DNA from: Novosphingobium album (ex Hu et al. 2023)
GTDB lineage: Bacteria > Pseudomonadota > Alphaproteobacteria > Sphingomonadales > Sphingomonadaceae
Direction of reading: 5' to 3'
DNA: 64,000 bases
Assembly (NCBI RefSeq): GCF_022832385.1
Contig: NZ_JALHLE010000029.1
Location: forward strand, 1 to 64,000
Below the pieces are notes generated by a model. It was not told the DNA's origin. It did no database searches and saw nothing but the letters and a program-made list of their open reading frames with translations. Below, piece after piece: positions 1 through 10,099 of this stretch. Both the position numbers and the translations under genes were made by a program. Within the stretch, counting starts at the first letter, position 1; every line of letters starts with the position of its first letter.

Positions 1-110
1 CCTGAGTCAAACCGGATAGCCTCCGGAAAACCCGGGGCGCTTCAATTCTCGATATGCACTGCTAATCCACCGAGTATGGACGGCTCGGACAATTTGCGTA
101 AGCATCACGC

Positions 111-3100
111 ATGCTCAACGACACGATCATCACCGCAGTCGTTATGGTCTACCTGCTGGTCCTGATCTATGCCGGCTGGCGATCCAACAGGGGGGGGCAA
201 TGGGGCATCACCCGGCGGGCAGTTGTCTACGGCCTTTCACTTGCCACGCTGAGCACAGCCTGGACTTTCTTCGGCGCTGTCGGTGACGCCAGCAAGGGAA
301 GCTGGCTTTTCCTTTCCAATGCCTTTGGCCCCATCATCGCAGCGACTCTGGGCTATCCGGCGTGGATCAAGATCGTTCGGCTGGCCAAGCTCGAGAACTC
401 CGGCTCCATTGCCGACTTCATGGCGGCCCGCTTCGGCAAGAGCCGGCTGGTTGGCGTTACCGTGGCAGTCGTGGCGAGCCTTGCAGCGCTGCCCTATGTG
501 GCCCTGCAGGTCCTCGTCCTCAAAGAAGTCTGGCAGTTTGCGATCGGTGTGCCAGACTTCGGCCTATTCCAGACAATGGTCCTCGTCGCCACCCTGATCG
601 GGCTCGCCATTGTGTTCGGTGCGCGCCAGCCGAGCCTCACGCACCAGAACCGGGGCTTCGTCGCTATGATCGCGCTCGAATCGTCGGTGAAAATCGCCGC
701 TATCGTGACGGCAGCAGCGGCGTGTCTCTATCTTCTTGAGCGCGATGGGCCGGGAATTGCCATCGCCGTATCGAGCATCCCTTCGCCGCACGTCATGCTC
801 GAGCTGCCCTTTGGAACCCTGCTGATCCTGTGCACTGTCACAACCTTCACCCTGCCGCGCCAATTTCATCTCAGCTTTGTGACGGTTGAAAAGGTCGAGG
901 ATGCCCGCCGCGGAGTCTGGCTTTTTCCGGCCTATTTCGCGCTCTGGGCCATCGCCACGCTTGTTATCGCAAATTCGATCAAGGGCGGTTTGCTCGTCCC
1001 GGACGCCCCGCGCAGTCTGCAGACGCTTGCAATACCGCTCGAACACGGGATGACGCTGGTTGCATTCGCGGTTTTTCTGGGCGGGCTTTCTGCCGGTGCG
1101 GCCATGGTGATTGTCGAACTGACTGCCATTTCGGCAATGGTGTCGAACGAGATCGTCCTGCCCATGCTATCCACTACGGGCCACAATGGCCAGGGCGGCA
1201 AGGGAGCCGGCCAGAGGGTCGTGCTGGTCAGGCGGGTGTCCATCATCGCGCTCGGCACGCTGGCCTGGCTGTTTTACCTGCTGATCGAACAGACGGGCAA
1301 TCCAACCCAGCTCGGCGTTATAGCACTGGCTGCATCGGCACAGCTGTTTCCCGGGCTGATAGCGGGCATCTACTGGAAGCGGGCGCATGCCAACGGAGTC
1401 ATCGGCGGCATCGTTGCGGGAATGTCGATCTGGGCGCTTTTCGTCGTCCTGCCAGTGTTGTCGGCTCGTTCGGCCCCGTTGGCGGGGTCGCTCTGGCCCG
1501 TCCCTCAAGGACTGGGGTTGGAACTCCTGGTGCTGACGAGTCTGGCAGTGAATGCGCTTGTGGTGATTGGGCTTTCGCTGGCTGCCCGTCCGCGGCTGAT
1601 CGACACGATGCAGGCACAGCGTTTCGTCCACGCTCACAAGCAGGGACGGACGGATAACCTCAGGGAGTTCAATGCCACGGTTGGAGACCTACGAGATCTG
1701 CTGAGCCAGTTCGTGGGCGATGACGAGGCTCGCAAGGCCTTGCTGAATTTTCGCGCGGGCACTGGCCACACTTCCTTCGACGATTTAGCGCCGATTACCC
1801 CTGCCATGGCAATCATGGCCGAACACGTACTCGCCGGGGCCATCGGCACGACTTCGGCACGCAGCGTCGTGGCCATGGCGCTCGCTGTGGGGAACCAGGA
1901 CCGCGACGACGTGCGCCAGCTTCTTGACGAGGCCGGCCACGCGGTAACGTTCAGCCGTGATATCCTGCAATTGACACTCGACGGCCTCAGCCACGCCGTC
2001 GGCGTGGTCGACAGCGACTTGCGGCTGGTCGCGTGGAACCGTAACTTTCTCGAGTTGCTCGCTATTCCTGCCGACGGCATTCATGTGGGTCAGTCGGTGC
2101 TTCAGCCTGCCAGTGTGACCGGACGCGATGTCCTGAGTGACGACGTCAGCGCGGAGCTTGCAGCAAAGACCGATTGCGTCATGCGGCGGCGATCGTTCCG
2201 TCACGAATTCGCGGCCGGTGGCGGGCACGTGATTCAGTTCACCGGCACGCCCATCGCCGACGAGAACTTCGTGCTGACCTTTGCCGACATCACCGAAATC
2301 CGAGAAGCAGAACGGGTTTTGGCGCAGGGGAAGGAAGAGCTCGAGGACAGGGTCGAAGAGCGGACGCGTGAACTCACGAAGGTCAATCGCGACCTCGAGC
2401 AGGCGACCGACCTCGCCGAACGCGCCACGCGGGCGCAGAGGCGGTTCGTGGCTGCGGCGAGCCATGACCTCGTCCAGCCGCTGCACGCGGCCCGCATCTT
2501 CATCGGCAACGTTCTTGCCGAAAAGGACGCCCAGCATACGGCAGACGAAAAGACCGTGCTTGCTCTCAGCCATGCCGATCACGCCATTGAGGCCGCGCAT
2601 CGCATGCTGCGTGCACTACTCAGCCTGTCCCAGCTCGAGCTCGGCGCAGTCCGGCCGCACCGCGAAGCGTTTGAGGTGTCATCGCTGCTATCATCGCTCG
2701 TGACCGAGTTTGAAAGCCAGGCTGACACCAAGGGCGTTGAGCTCGTTTGTCTCCCCACCACGGCATGGATCCGCACCGACCGCGATTTGCTGCGTTCGGT
2801 CCTGCAAAACCTCCTAGTCAACGCGATCCGCTACACTCGCCAGGGTCGCGTGGTGCTGGCAGCACGCCGGTCTGGCGATGACGTGCGGATCGAGGTGCGC
2901 GATTCCGGGATCGGCATGGCGCCCGATCAGATTGCTGCCGCCTTCGGCGAATTCGAGCGGCTGAGCGAGGGCCAGCGCCTTGCGGAAGGCTCCGGCCTTG
3001 GCCTTGCCATTGTTGCACGCATAGCGCAGGCCCTCGACCTCGAGGTAAAGGTCCACTCGCGCCCCGACCGTGGCAGCGTCTTCTCGATCCGGGTCCCGCG

Positions 3101-3542
3101 CGCAGAGCCCGAACGGAAGCGGCGGCACGTTCAGCACACCATGGTCGACTTGTCCGGTCTGCGGGTCCTCTGCATCGACGACGAGCCCGACATCCTGGTA
3201 GGAACCGAGGCCCTGATCCGAAGATGGGGCGGTGAAGTGATCAGCGCGCCGGATGCGGAATCGGCACTTGGCCTGAACGGCGAGTGGGACGTTGTGCTGG
3301 CGGATTACGGTCTGGGTCAGGGGATGAACGGCCTCGAACTGCTAGACCTGCTTGCGGGACGTGCCCGCGTCAGGGTCCTGGTGACGGCCGCCAGCGAGGA
3401 GGAACTGGGGGGAGCACTCAACGCCGGGATCAGCGTCATGACCAAGCCGGTTTCGCCCTTGCTCCTGCAGGAATTCCTGATCTCGTGCAGCGGCCAAGGA
3501 GAATGCAACACACAAGGTTATCGGGTCAGCGCCAACAGCTGA
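111..3542 (+). CDS. Hybrid sensor histidine kinase with N-terminal sodium:solute symporter domain (CrbS/MxtR-like)
   Basis: This is a membrane sensor of 1143 residues. Residues about 1-500 form a multi-helix sodium:solute symporter (SSS) domain. A PAS-like segment follows near residue 620 (motif VGVVDSDLRLVAWN). Then come a short coiled coil, a HisKA domain with phospho-acceptor His785 in ASHDLVQPL, and a HATPase domain with the N-box QNLLVNAIRYT near 899 and GSGLGLAIV. The C-terminal receiver domain starts near residue 1020 (CIDDEPD) and has probable phospho-Asp1065. This order is that of the CrbS/MxtR kinases, which in other proteobacteria control acetate and carbon-source responses through a LuxR-type partner. 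No Hpt domain is visible. The start ATG lacks a clear ribosome binding site. Its 3' end overlaps the convergent response regulator by 25 bp, which makes that regulator the likely partner (inference). Confidence 0.93.
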   Translation: MLNDTIITAVVMVYLLVLIYAGWRSNRGGQWGITRRAVVYGLSLATLSTAWTFFGAVGDASKGSWLFLSNAFGPIIAATLGYPAWIKIVRLAKLENSGSIADFMAARFGKSRLVGVTVAVVASLAALPYVALQVLVLKEVWQFAIGVPDFGLFQTMVLVATLIGLAIVFGARQPSLTHQNRGFVAMIALESSVKIAAIVTAAAACLYLLERDGPGIAIAVSSIPSPHVMLELPFGTLLILCTVTTFTLPRQFHLSFVTVEKVEDARRGVWLFPAYFALWAIATLVIANSIKGGLLVPDAPRSLQTLAIPLEHGMTLVAFAVFLGGLSAGAAMVIVELTAISAMVSNEIVLPMLSTTGHNGQGGKGAGQRVVLVRRVSIIALGTLAWLFYLLIEQTGNPTQLGVIALAASAQLFPGLIAGIYWKRAHANGVIGGIVAGMSIWALFVVLPVLSARSAPLAGSLWPVPQGLGLELLVLTSLAVNALVVIGLSLAARPRLIDTMQAQRFVHAHKQGRTDNLREFNATVGDLRDLLSQFVGDDEARKALLNFRAGTGHTSFDDLAPITPAMAIMAEHVLAGAIGTTSARSVVAMALAVGNQDRDDVRQLLDEAGHAVTFSRDILQLTLDGLSHAVGVVDSDLRLVAWNRNFLELLAIPADGIHVGQSVLQPASVTGRDVLSDDVSAELAAKTDCVMRRRSFRHEFAAGGGHVIQFTGTPIADENFVLTFADITEIREAERVLAQGKEELEDRVEERTRELTKVNRDLEQATDLAERATRAQRRFVAAASHDLVQPLHAARIFIGNVLAEKDAQHTADEKTVLALSHADHAIEAAHRMLRALLSLSQLELGAVRPHREAFEVSSLLSSLVTEFESQADTKGVELVCLPTTAWIRTDRDLLRSVLQNLLVNAIRYTRQGRVVLAARRSGDDVRIEVRDSGIGMAPDQIAAAFGEFERLSEGQRLAEGSGLGLAIVARIAQALDLEVKVHSRPDRGSVFSIRVPRAEPERKRRHVQHTMVDLSGLRVLCIDDEPDILVGTEALIRRWGGEVISAPDAESALGLNGEWDVVLADYGLGQGMNGLELLDLLAGRARVRVLVTAASEEELGGALNAGISVMTKPVSPLLLQEFLISCSGQGECNTQGYRVSANS

Positions 3543-4105
3543 TTGCGGGTTTGCACTCCCATTTTCCGGAAAATATTCGATAAGTGGTATTTCACTGTCG
3601 CCTCGGTGATGCCCGCCTCGAAGGCGATCTGCTTGTTCATCAGGCCACGTTGGACTCCGTTCAGGATACGCAGTTGCATCGGCGTGAGTGGGTCCTCGTC
3701 CGGCAATTGTTCCAGTCCGTCGAACCATTCCTCGCCCCGAAGCAGGGCATCGAGCGCAGCTTGCAGTGAAGGAACGCCTGAAACTTTGGAAATGAACCCG
3801 GAAGCTCCGCAGGCGATTGCCGTCTGGACGACCTCAAGGTCATCGCGCGCCGATACGACGGCAACGGGAATGTGCGGATATTGCCCTTTCAGAAATGGCA
3901 GTCCGGCGATGCCATCTACATCGGGCAGATTGAGATCAAGCAGGATGAGGCTCACCGTCTCGTGGCTTTCCAGCCTTTCGCGCAAGGTTCGAAAATCTTC
4001 GCAAAGCTCCACTTGCGCGTCGGGGGCAACCAGTTGGACGGTCCCGGCCAGCGCCTGCCGGAACAAGGGGTGATCGTCCACCAATACGACTTTCCTGCCC
4101 GCCAT
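3518..4105 (-). CDS. NarL/LuxR-family response regulator (CrbR/ErdR-like)
   Basis: A 195-residue two-domain response regulator. The receiver domain begins VVLVDDHPLFRQAL, with acidic pocket D10/D11 and phospho-acceptor D57 in LILLDLNLPD. The C-terminal LuxR-type helix-turn-helix is clear (LTPMQLRILNGVQRGLMNKQ, then TEATVKYHLSNIFRKMGV). The gene converges on the symporter-fused kinase and the last 25 bp of the two genes overlap. This arrangement fits a cognate pair of the CrbS/CrbR type, but the pairing is inferred. Likely targets are genes for acetate or acyl-CoA use, or the adjacent receptor and permease. The upstream stretch to the next start (4276) is short and holds the divergent promoters. 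Confidence 0.93.
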   Translation of the reverse strand: MAGRKVVLVDDHPLFRQALAGTVQLVAPDAQVELCEDFRTLRERLESHETVSLILLDLNLPDVDGIAGLPFLKGQYPHIPVAVVSARDDLEVVQTAIACGASGFISKVSGVPSLQAALDALLRGEEWFDGLEQLPDEDPLTPMQLRILNGVQRGLMNKQIAFEAGITEATVKYHLSNIFRKMGVQTRNQLLALTR

Positions 4106-4275
4106 TTTCCCCTGCTCCCATGTTGCAATCTCTTTGTCTGTATTGATTGCGCACGGGCCCCCTCATGCCGACTAGACGGACGTATAGTCGAGGAATTCCC
4201 GCAAACGCATTATCGCGACCGGGACCGCGCACAGCAAGCGCGGCAAGAATATATATGCAGAGGAGGGGAAGCATC

Positions 4276-6780
4276 ATGCTCCGTCACAAGAAGTGCCTGC
4301 TTGCGTCGTCAGCGCTCGCTTGGCTTGCGTTCGCGCCGCACACCGCTCTTGCTCAAGACTCCGGAAGGAATGGCGAGGAAGTCCGGGAACGGGGCTTCAC
4401 CAACCAGGACATTATCGTCACAGCCCGCAAGGTCGCTGAGAACCAGCAGGATGTACCTGTTTCGATTACAGCCTTCAACGGAGATACGCTGGAGCAGCGC
4501 CAGATCGTTGGCACCACCGATCTCGGCAAGGTGACACCCAACCTCGAGTTCACCAACAACGCTCCGCTCGCCGGCAACAACAATTCATCGCAGGTGTTCA
4601 TCCGGGGCATCGGCCAGATCGATGGCCGCTCAAACGTCGATCCGGGCGTGGGCCTATATGTCGACGACGTCTACCTCGGGCAGTCGGTCGGCGGCGCGAT
4701 GACTTTCCGCGACATTGCTAGCGTTCAGATCCTGCGTGGACCGCAAGGGACGCTTTTTGGCCGCAACACCATCGGCGGTGCGATCGTGATTGCGACCAGG
4801 GACCCCAAGCATGAGTTCAATGGCGAGGCCGAGGTCGGCGTTGGCAGTGACAACCTGTTCGAGGCATTCGCAGCTATGGATCTGCCGATCGTCGACACCC
4901 TTGCCGCACGCATCACCGCAGGAGGCAAGCGCCAGGACGGCTATGTCAAACGCCTCTATGACGGCACGAAGCTCGGCGACACCAACACATATTCGCTCAC
5001 CGGCAAGTTACTGTGGGAGCCGGACCCTGCAGTCACCGTGCGCGCAAAGTTCGACTACACCAAGGCCGATGAACATGGCGCGCCATTGGTCTTTGCGGCC
5101 TACAACAACAACACCGATCCCACCGCGATCGGTGTCGGCGCGCCTGAAAGTGCGGGGTTCATGGGCGCCTACCAGAGCGTCCTTTCCGGTTGTACCCAGG
5201 CCTTCTTCGTCCCTGGCGGCGGCCCTGGCGGGATCGTGCTCTACGCGCCGGGATTTGACACCAGCCTGTTTGATTCTGTTCCCGGCGTTTCCTGGAGCGC
5301 CACTGCCAATGGCGGTGCCGGCGCTTTTGTGAAGACCTATGGCGGGCCGCCGGAAGGCTATACCGCCGAAAACAAAGATCCGCGCTGCGCCAACAACCAG
5401 TGGGCGGCTGGGCCGTTCGCGAACAATGGCACCGGCCCTGTTGGCAGTACGCTGGAAGCCTGGGGCGGATCCCTGAACGTCGAGTTCGATGCTTCCGACG
5501 CCATCACCTTCAAGTCCATCACCGCCTATCGCAAGCTCAACTGGACCGGAAAACGCGACGGCGACAACACGCCCTTCACGATCCTTCACACCGATTACAA
5601 CTCGCGCGGTCATCAGTTTAGCCAGGAACTGCAGGGTATCTACGAGACCGAGCGCCTGACCGGTGTGGTGGGGCTCTACTATTTCAAGCAGAAGGTGAAG
5701 GACATCCTGACCGTCGCGCTGGGCGAACGCGCCTCGCTCGACAGCGACAACAACATCATCAAGAACCACAGCTGGGCCGCTTTTACCCAGTGGACCGGCC
5801 ACCTCACCGATCGCCTCAGCGTGACGGGTGGGATCCGCTATACCGAGGAGACCAAGGGCTCCATCCCAGAGCAATTCGACTATGCGAGCCTCGCCGCGAC
5901 CGATGATACGCCCGGTGTCTTGACGCCCGACGAGTATTATCTCGCCCCGATCCTCTACGAAGTCACCTTCAAGTCCACCACCGTCGAAGGCAGCGTGGAT
6001 TACCAGTGGTCGGACAGCTTCCTCACTTATGCCCGCTTCGCGCAAGGCTTCAAGGGTGGCGGTTGGAACAGCTCCTTCAACGTGCCGCAGTCGCAGGCCG
6101 CGCTCGACAATTTCCATGACTTCGCGCCGGAAAAGGCCAATTCCTACGAAGTCGGTTTCAAGTCCGACCTGTTCGGGAAGACCCTGCGGTTCAATGCCTC
6201 GGCGTTCCTGACCAAGTACAAGGACCTGCAGTTCCTGTTCCGTGCCGGCCCGGCCCCTTACTTGCTCAATGCCGGCAAGGCGACAATCAAGGGTGTGGAA
6301 GCGGAACTCAACTGGGTGCCCAACTCGCACTGGCTGATCCAGGGAGGCGTGAGCTATCTCGAGAACAGCATCGACACTGTGGTCGACCTGTCTGGGCTCG
6401 GTGTCTCGACACCGATCAGCACCTCGAACAAGCTGCCTTACGCGCCCAAGTTCAAGTGGAACCTGGGTGTCGGATACAATACCGACGTCGGCCACTTCTC
6501 GATCTCGCCGCGTGCTGACCTGTCCTACAGGACCAAGACCTACTTCGATACGGCCAACACACCTGAGATCTCACAGCTCAAGGACGTGCTGACCGTCGAT
6601 GCCTCGATCCGCTTCGAAAGCCTCGACGATCCCTGGGTCCTGACCCTCTCGGTCCAGAACCTGACCGACAAGCTCTATCCGACCGCGGGCAATTCCTCGC
6701 TGACGTCGGGCACGGGCTATGCCGAGATCGCTTATGCCCGGCCACGCCAGTTCATGGCGCGATTGTCGGTCGATTTCTGA
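4276..6780 (+). CDS. TonB-dependent outer-membrane receptor 1
   Basis: An outer-membrane active-transport receptor of 834 residues. I chose the ATG at 4276 because it follows a strong Shine-Dalgarno (AGGAGGGG at 4261). It is also directly followed by a signal peptide, MLRHKKCLLASSALAWLAFA, with likely cleavage after ALA before QDSG; longer upstream readings lack these. The mature N-terminus carries the TonB-box-like DIIVTARK. The plug signature is VQILRGPQGTLFGRNTIGGA, and the protein ends in an aromatic residue (LSVDF), as barrel proteins do. Sphingomonad receptors of this type import hydrophobic or aromatic substrates rather than only siderophores; the substrate here is unknown. It is followed by a strong hairpin and then an aromatic-acid-type MFS permease, suggesting outer and inner membrane steps for one compound. 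Confidence 0.93.
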   Translation: MLRHKKCLLASSALAWLAFAPHTALAQDSGRNGEEVRERGFTNQDIIVTARKVAENQQDVPVSITAFNGDTLEQRQIVGTTDLGKVTPNLEFTNNAPLAGNNNSSQVFIRGIGQIDGRSNVDPGVGLYVDDVYLGQSVGGAMTFRDIASVQILRGPQGTLFGRNTIGGAIVIATRDPKHEFNGEAEVGVGSDNLFEAFAAMDLPIVDTLAARITAGGKRQDGYVKRLYDGTKLGDTNTYSLTGKLLWEPDPAVTVRAKFDYTKADEHGAPLVFAAYNNNTDPTAIGVGAPESAGFMGAYQSVLSGCTQAFFVPGGGPGGIVLYAPGFDTSLFDSVPGVSWSATANGGAGAFVKTYGGPPEGYTAENKDPRCANNQWAAGPFANNGTGPVGSTLEAWGGSLNVEFDASDAITFKSITAYRKLNWTGKRDGDNTPFTILHTDYNSRGHQFSQELQGIYETERLTGVVGLYYFKQKVKDILTVALGERASLDSDNNIIKNHSWAAFTQWTGHLTDRLSVTGGIRYTEETKGSIPEQFDYASLAATDDTPGVLTPDEYYLAPILYEVTFKSTTVEGSVDYQWSDSFLTYARFAQGFKGGGWNSSFNVPQSQAALDNFHDFAPEKANSYEVGFKSDLFGKTLRFNASAFLTKYKDLQFLFRAGPAPYLLNAGKATIKGVEAELNWVPNSHWLIQGGVSYLENSIDTVVDLSGLGVSTPISTSNKLPYAPKFKWNLGVGYNTDVGHFSISPRADLSYRTKTYFDTANTPEISQLKDVLTVDASIRFESLDDPWVLTLSVQNLTDKLYPTAGNSSLTSGTGYAEIAYARPRQFMARLSVDF

Positions 6781-6785
6781 AACGC

Positions 6786-6821
6786 GCCCGGCGCGGCTTT
6801 CTCCGTGGAGCCACGCCGGGC
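6786..6821 (+). terminator. Hairpin after TonB receptor 1
   Basis: Inverted repeat with arms GCCCGGCGCGGCT and AGCCACGCCGGGC (one mismatch) and a 10-nt loop. It starts 6 bp after the receptor stop codon. The trailing sequence is only weakly T-rich, so this may be an attenuating or RNA-stabilising hairpin before the downstream permease rather than a full terminator. Confidence 0.55.
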
Positions 6822-6883
6822 TTCATGTCTTGTAACGTGGCCAAGCCCTCGCATTGGCCTGTCAATCCTGCCCGGGAATCGAG

Positions 6884-8200
6884 ATGACTGTACTCAACGA
6901 TCCAGCGGCCATTCTCGCAAAGTCCTCGATGACCCGCGCGCAGGTGATCGCGGTAGGTCTCGCCACCTTACTCAATGCCCTCGATGGCTTCGACGTGCTC
7001 TCCATCAGCTTCGCAGCGCCGGGTATTGCGACCCAGTTTGGCATAGATCGCGCAGCTTTGGGCGTGGTGCTCTCGATGGAGCTTATTGGCATGGCGGTTG
7101 GAGCGCTCGTCCTGGGCAATGCGGCGGACAAGATCGGCCGGCGCCCGATGCTGCTCTCATGCTTGGCCGTCATGTCCGCGGGCATGGCACTTGCGGCGAC
7201 GTCAGACAGTATCGCCATCCTTTCCGCCTATCGCCTTTTCACCGGGTTCGGCATCGGCGGCATGCTCGCGACAACCGCAGCGGTAGTCGCCGAGTTCGCC
7301 AATGCCCGGTACCGGAACCTTGCCGTCGCGATCATGGCAGGAGGTTACCCGGTCGGTGCGGTCGTTGGTGGATCGATCGCCTCTGCCTTGCTGTCAGGAG
7401 GCGGGACCTGGCATTCGATCTTTGTGTTCGGCGCAATCGCCACTGCCGCCTTCGTGCCACTCATCCTTTGGCTCATGCCGGAGACGATCGCGTTCCTGGT
7501 CCTCAGGCACGGCCCGGCCGGCCTTTCCATCGTTAATCGTCAGCTCGAAAAACTCGGGCACCGATCAGCAGACCACATTCCGGAGCTCGAGCCCGGCACG
7601 CAGAAGGTGCGCTGGCGCGAACTGTTCGGTCCGGGGCTCGCCAGCGTCTCGATCCTCCTTCTGATCGCCTACTTCATGCACATCATGACGTTCTACTTCT
7701 TCGTCAAGTGGGTGCCCAAACTGGTGGTGGACATGGGCTTCGAGGCAGGCACTGCGGGAAGTGTGCTGGTCTGGGCGAACGTGGGCGGGGCAAGTGGCTC
7801 ACTCGTGCTCAGCCTGTTCACGCAACGGTTTCCGGTCCGTACGCTGACCATCCTTGCCATGATAGCGGGGGCAGGGGCGGTAATCTGGTTCGGCCAGCCG
7901 CACAGCGATATTGCAACATTGTCTGTCATTGCGGGGACGGCGGGCTTCTTCGTCAACGGGGCAACGGCGGGAATCTACGCCATGTTCGCGCAAAGCTATC
8001 CAGCCCGGCTTCGCGCCAGTGGGACGGGCATGGTCATAGGCTTTGGGCGAGGCGGGGCCGCATTGGGACCAATCGTGGCAGGTTTTCTGCTTGCCAGCGG
8101 GCTCACATTGCCATGGCTTGCCACCATCATGGCATGTGGTTCCCTGATTGCGGCATTGGCGCTTACGGTATTGCGTTACCGAGAACATGGTGTTGCTTGA
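6884..8200 (+). CDS. MFS transporter, aromatic acid:H+ symporter (AAHS) type
   Basis: An inner-membrane permease of 438 residues with about twelve hydrophobic segments. The first helix region contains LDGFDVLSISFAAPGI, the DGFD-type motif typical of the AAHS family (PcaK/BenK/MhpT relatives). The loop between helices 2 and 3 has GNAADKIGRRP, and a second copy of the loop motif is degenerate. I chose the ATG at 6884 over a TTG ten codons upstream because MTVLNDPAA gives the usual short cytoplasmic lead; the ribosome binding site is weak. It lies just downstream of TonB receptor 1, so it probably imports the same organic acid after its periplasmic entry. The exact acid cannot be read from sequence. 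Confidence 0.88.
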   Translation: MTVLNDPAAILAKSSMTRAQVIAVGLATLLNALDGFDVLSISFAAPGIATQFGIDRAALGVVLSMELIGMAVGALVLGNAADKIGRRPMLLSCLAVMSAGMALAATSDSIAILSAYRLFTGFGIGGMLATTAAVVAEFANARYRNLAVAIMAGGYPVGAVVGGSIASALLSGGGTWHSIFVFGAIATAAFVPLILWLMPETIAFLVLRHGPAGLSIVNRQLEKLGHRSADHIPELEPGTQKVRWRELFGPGLASVSILLLIAYFMHIMTFYFFVKWVPKLVVDMGFEAGTAGSVLVWANVGGASGSLVLSLFTQRFPVRTLTILAMIAGAGAVIWFGQPHSDIATLSVIAGTAGFFVNGATAGIYAMFAQSYPARLRASGTGMVIGFGRGGAALGPIVAGFLLASGLTLPWLATIMACGSLIAALALTVLRYREHGVA

Positions 8201-8559
8201 CACGGTTCGTCGGATTGTCGGCCAGAGCAATGCTCGCCAATCGGATGGCCAATATTCGTGATGAACAAATGGCTGGTTTTGGGAGGAAAATCTGATGACA
8301 GAATGACCGGATTGCCGGCGTGTCGGGCAATGCAGCAATTTAGCTGAACTCTGGTGCTTTCAGTCGTTCCGCTTACGCGCCAGTTCAGCAGCGGCCACCT
8401 TCAGTAAGGAAAAGTCACCCTCTTGAGCCACCGCCTGCATTGCGGGGTGTTTAGACTTTCTGGGTCAATACTCAGCAGAAATCAACATTCTCGTTCTAGA
8501 GAAGGGTTCCTGCCAACATCATCCGACACTTGTCCAAAGCAACACCCCGATGCGTTGAC
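8201..8559. other. Intergenic stretch between convergent genes, no gene seen
   Basis: The 359 bp lie between the 3' ends of the AAHS permease and the aldehyde dehydrogenase. I see no credible coding frame, RNA gene or strong hairpin. Confidence 0.6.
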
Positions 8560-10038
8560 TTAGAATTTCATAGAGAACGGATCGCGGAGGTCACCCGAGA
8601 AGTCGATGAAGACGGTCTTGGTCTGGGTGAATTCGAGGATGCCCGCCTCGCCTCGCACACGCCCGAAGCCTGAATCCTTCATGCCGCCAAACGGTGCCTG
8701 CGGTGCTGCCACGCGGTAGGTGTTCACCCAGACCACGCCGCTGTCGATTGCGCGCATCATGCGCATGCAGCGGCTGATGTTTTCCGACCACACGCCGCTG
8801 GCGAGGCCATAGGCGGTGTCGTTGGCGATCTGGACGGCTTCCTCCTCCTCATCGAAGGGAATGATCGAGAGGACCGGCCCGAAGATTTCCTCGCAGGCGA
8901 CTTTCATGTCGTTGCGAACGTCGGCGAAGATGGTGGGCTCGATGAAGAAGCCCTTTTCAAGCCCCGGACCTTCCGCGCGCGCGCCACCGGCAACCAGTCG
9001 CGCGCCGTCGCCCTTGGCGGCATCGATGAAGGACAGGATCTTGGCGAACTGCGGCTCGTTGGCTGCCGTGCCCATCTCGGTTTCCTTCAGGCGCGGGTCC
9101 CCCATGCGGATCTGCTTGGCCCGTCCGGCAAGACCTTCGACCATGCGGTCATAGATCCCGCGCTGTACCAGCAGGCGCGAACCGGCGATGCAGGTCTGCC
9201 CGGTGGCGCCAAAAATTCCTGCCAGCGCACCGATGAGCGCGCGGTCGAAATCGGCATCGTCGAACACGATGTTGGGCGACTTGCCGCCCAGTTCCATCGT
9301 GACCGGCTTGAGATTGGCACCCGCCGCTTGCGCGATCATCCGTCCGACGCCGGGACTGCCGGTGAAGCTGATCTTGTCGACCCGCGGGCTGGAGGTCAGC
9401 CAGCGGCCGACATCGCCCGCTCCGGTCACGACCTGCACCACGCCTGCGGGAAACCCTGCGGCTTCACAGATCCGCGCGATTTCGAGCGTCGTCGACGAGG
9501 CATGTTCGCTGGGCTTCAGGATCACGCAGTTGCCCGCGGCCAGGGCGGCGGGAAGTGTGTTGGTCAGGATCGCGACGGGCGAATTCCACGCGGTGACACA
9601 GGCCACCACGCCGAAAGGAACGCGAATGGTGAGGTCGAGTGTGTCCTTCTGGTCGAGCGGCACCACATCGCCGTGCATCTTGTCCGCCCAGGCGGCGTAA
9701 TAGCGGAAGATGCGCGCGGCATAGCCCATCTGGTTGTGGGTCTCACGGATCACCTTGCCGTTGTCGGTTGTTTCCAGCAGGGCGAGCCGGTCTGCGTCAG
9801 CGTCAATCAGATCGGCGGCCTTGTTCAGCAGCTTGGCGCGCTCACCCGGAGTGGTCTTGCGCCACACACTGTCGAAGGCCCGGCGGGCCGCGCTGATCGC
9901 ATCCTCCACATCGACCTCGGTGGCCACCGGGATCTGCCCGTGCACTTCCTGATTGAACGGGTTGATCGCCGGCATCGTCGCGCCATCGGACGCATCGCGC
10001 CACACGCCGTCGATGTAGAGCTGGTAGTTCACGGTCAT
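8560..10038 (-). CDS. NAD(P)+-dependent aldehyde dehydrogenase
   Basis: A 492-residue member of the ALDH superfamily, full length for the family. It oxidises an aldehyde to the acid with NAD(P)+. Key residues are present: Asn152 in TAWNSP, the coenzyme loop FTGSPGVGR, general base Glu249 in MELGGKSPN, and nucleophile Cys283 in GATGQTCIAGSR. The ATG at 10038 follows GGAGAGCAAG; an in-frame TTG upstream is less likely. This is the last gene of the roughly 10-kb minus-strand operon that begins at 18596, 61 bp after the CitE-like lyase. Its likely role is to oxidise an aldehyde or semialdehyde released in that pathway, but the substrate is not assignable from sequence. Confidence 0.95.
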   Translation of the reverse strand: MTVNYQLYIDGVWRDASDGATMPAINPFNQEVHGQIPVATEVDVEDAISAARRAFDSVWRKTTPGERAKLLNKAADLIDADADRLALLETTDNGKVIRETHNQMGYAARIFRYYAAWADKMHGDVVPLDQKDTLDLTIRVPFGVVACVTAWNSPVAILTNTLPAALAAGNCVILKPSEHASSTTLEIARICEAAGFPAGVVQVVTGAGDVGRWLTSSPRVDKISFTGSPGVGRMIAQAAGANLKPVTMELGGKSPNIVFDDADFDRALIGALAGIFGATGQTCIAGSRLLVQRGIYDRMVEGLAGRAKQIRMGDPRLKETEMGTAANEPQFAKILSFIDAAKGDGARLVAGGARAEGPGLEKGFFIEPTIFADVRNDMKVACEEIFGPVLSIIPFDEEEEAVQIANDTAYGLASGVWSENISRCMRMMRAIDSGVVWVNTYRVAAPQAPFGGMKDSGFGRVRGEAGILEFTQTKTVFIDFSGDLRDPFSMKF

Positions 10039-10099
10039 CTTGCTCTCCAAAATTCACTAAACGGGAGGGCTGGCAGGCCGATGCCCCCCGGGTGCTGTC

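Noticed and set aside
5008..6495. A 495-codon open frame on the minus strand
   Set aside because: It lies entirely antisense to TonB receptor 1. GC-rich codon use leaves long antisense frames open; it has no ribosome binding site and no recognisable domain.
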